A stretch of DNA of 64,000 nucleotides from Brevundimonas vesicularis NBRC 12165 (lineage in GTDB: Bacteria > Pseudomonadota > Alphaproteobacteria > Caulobacterales > Caulobacteraceae). The stretch spans positions 22,155 to 86,154 of the forward strand of contig NZ_BCWM01000017.1 in NCBI RefSeq assembly GCF_001592205.1, in the 5' to 3' direction. Position 1 is the stretch's first letter; each line of letters starts with the position of its first letter. Under the pieces are notes generated by a model. The model saw nothing but the letters and a program-made list of their open reading frames with translations, did not search any database and was not told the DNA's origin. Shown in pieces: positions 63,862-64,000 of this stretch. Position numbers and translations under genes: made by a program.

Positions 63862-63941
63862 CCCGTTGATCGTGAGGCCCAAACCGCATCGCTGTTAAGC
63901 GAGAGCCCGTCAGCCCTACGAAAACCATGTCGATCAACGGG
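63862..63941 (-). promoter_or_regulatory. Structured leader: 11-base inverted repeat upstream of the BtuB-like receptor
   Basis: CCCGTTGATCG (63862-63872) and CGATCAACGGG (63931-63941) are exact complements 58 bases apart. On the minus strand they would close an 80-base RNA element with an inner hairpin (TCGCT-TAAC-AGCGA). I could not match it to a cobalamin riboswitch or any other known class. Confidence 0.55.
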
Positions 63942-63960
63942 CGGCTTGGTTCTGGACACG

Positions 63961-63993
63961 AAAAAACCCGCTATCCTCTTGGAATAGCGGGTT
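63961..63993 (-). terminator. Terminator of a minus-strand gene beyond the right edge
   Basis: A 10-base stem (AACCCGCTAT with ATAGCGGGTT) with a 9-base loop is followed on the minus strand by TTTTTT. It implies a minus-strand gene to the right of the window, ending near its edge. Confidence 0.8.
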
Positions 63994-64000
63994 AAAACTT

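Noticed and set aside
63801..63960. Cobalamin riboswitch upstream of the BtuB-like receptor
   Set aside because: I looked for the GGGAA, GGTG, AATCC and CAACTG cores in order on the minus strand; they are not there. Only the inverted repeat remains.
1..64000. tRNA, rRNA, CRISPR, prophage, insertion sequence or restriction-modification genes
   Set aside because: I saw no regularly spaced repeats, no transposase, integrase or phage-like proteins, and no tRNA-like sequences with the GGTTCGAATC-type core.

Overview
The window is about 64 kb of GC-rich (mostly near 65-70%), gene-dense chromosome. Gene content and protein style fit an alphaproteobacterium of the order Caulobacterales, most likely Brevundimonas or a close relative. 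Supporting signs are a split F0 ATP synthase operon with b and b' subunits, a two-subunit glycine decarboxylase, a LexA box of the GTTC-N7-GTTC type, two TonB-dependent receptors, an ScfR-regulated propionyl-CoA operon, and short GC-rich intergenic inverted repeats. I see no rRNA, tRNA, CRISPR array, prophage or insertion sequence. Most of the window is core metabolism, not a genomic island.

Layout. 1-9.5 kb: the end of an L,D-transpeptidase gene, purD, small envelope proteins, xseA, lspA, a DUF3035 lipoprotein, a PaaI-type thioesterase, a secreted protein, argS and a purine-base deaminase. 9.5-13.8 kb: a long inverted repeat, a LexA-controlled Y-family polymerase, pncA, fbp and an HSL-type esterase. 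13.8-18.7 kb: a tandem glycine riboswitch followed by gcvT-gcvH-gcvPA-gcvPB. 18.7-23.5 kb: an SDR enzyme, two small membrane proteins, and the F0 operon atpI-atpB-atpE-atpF'-atpF on the minus strand. 23.8-31.5 kb: ispH, a CHASE4-type histidine kinase, scpB, scpA, nagZ, a SPOR-domain protein, dgt and erpA.

31.4-37.9 kb is an iron-uptake operon (TonB receptor, PepSY protein, 65-residue membrane protein) with a Fur-like palindrome. It is divergent from an SdpR/SdpI-type pair with its own palindromic operator candidate and a secreted hydrolase. 38-45.5 kb: tyrA-like, dihydroorotase, a family 9 glycosyltransferase, a YkgJ-like cysteine-cluster protein, kbl-tdh and a MliC-DUF4232 lipoprotein. 45.5-55 kb is a coupled propionate-to-succinyl-CoA operon (pccB, orphan gene, pccA, mutA, mutB, mce). 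It is divergent from an ScfR/RamB-like regulator, with matching operator-like sites between them. 55-64 kb: a Gfo/Idh/MocA oxidoreductase, pyk, a PafA-like phosphatase, DUF808, alaC, and a second TonB receptor that seems to lack a signal peptide and has a structured leader.

The genes connect metabolically. Kbl/Tdh make glycine from threonine, and the riboswitch-controlled Gcv system burns it. The propionyl-CoA operon feeds succinyl-CoA to the TCA cycle, with Fbp and Pyk at the gluconeogenic and glycolytic ends. I found no clearly new multi-gene system. The best leads are a lower-GC orphan gene stitched exactly between pccB and pccA, the paired ScfR-like operators, the LexA box almost touching the polymerase start codon, and the unexplained inverted repeat before the signal-less receptor.
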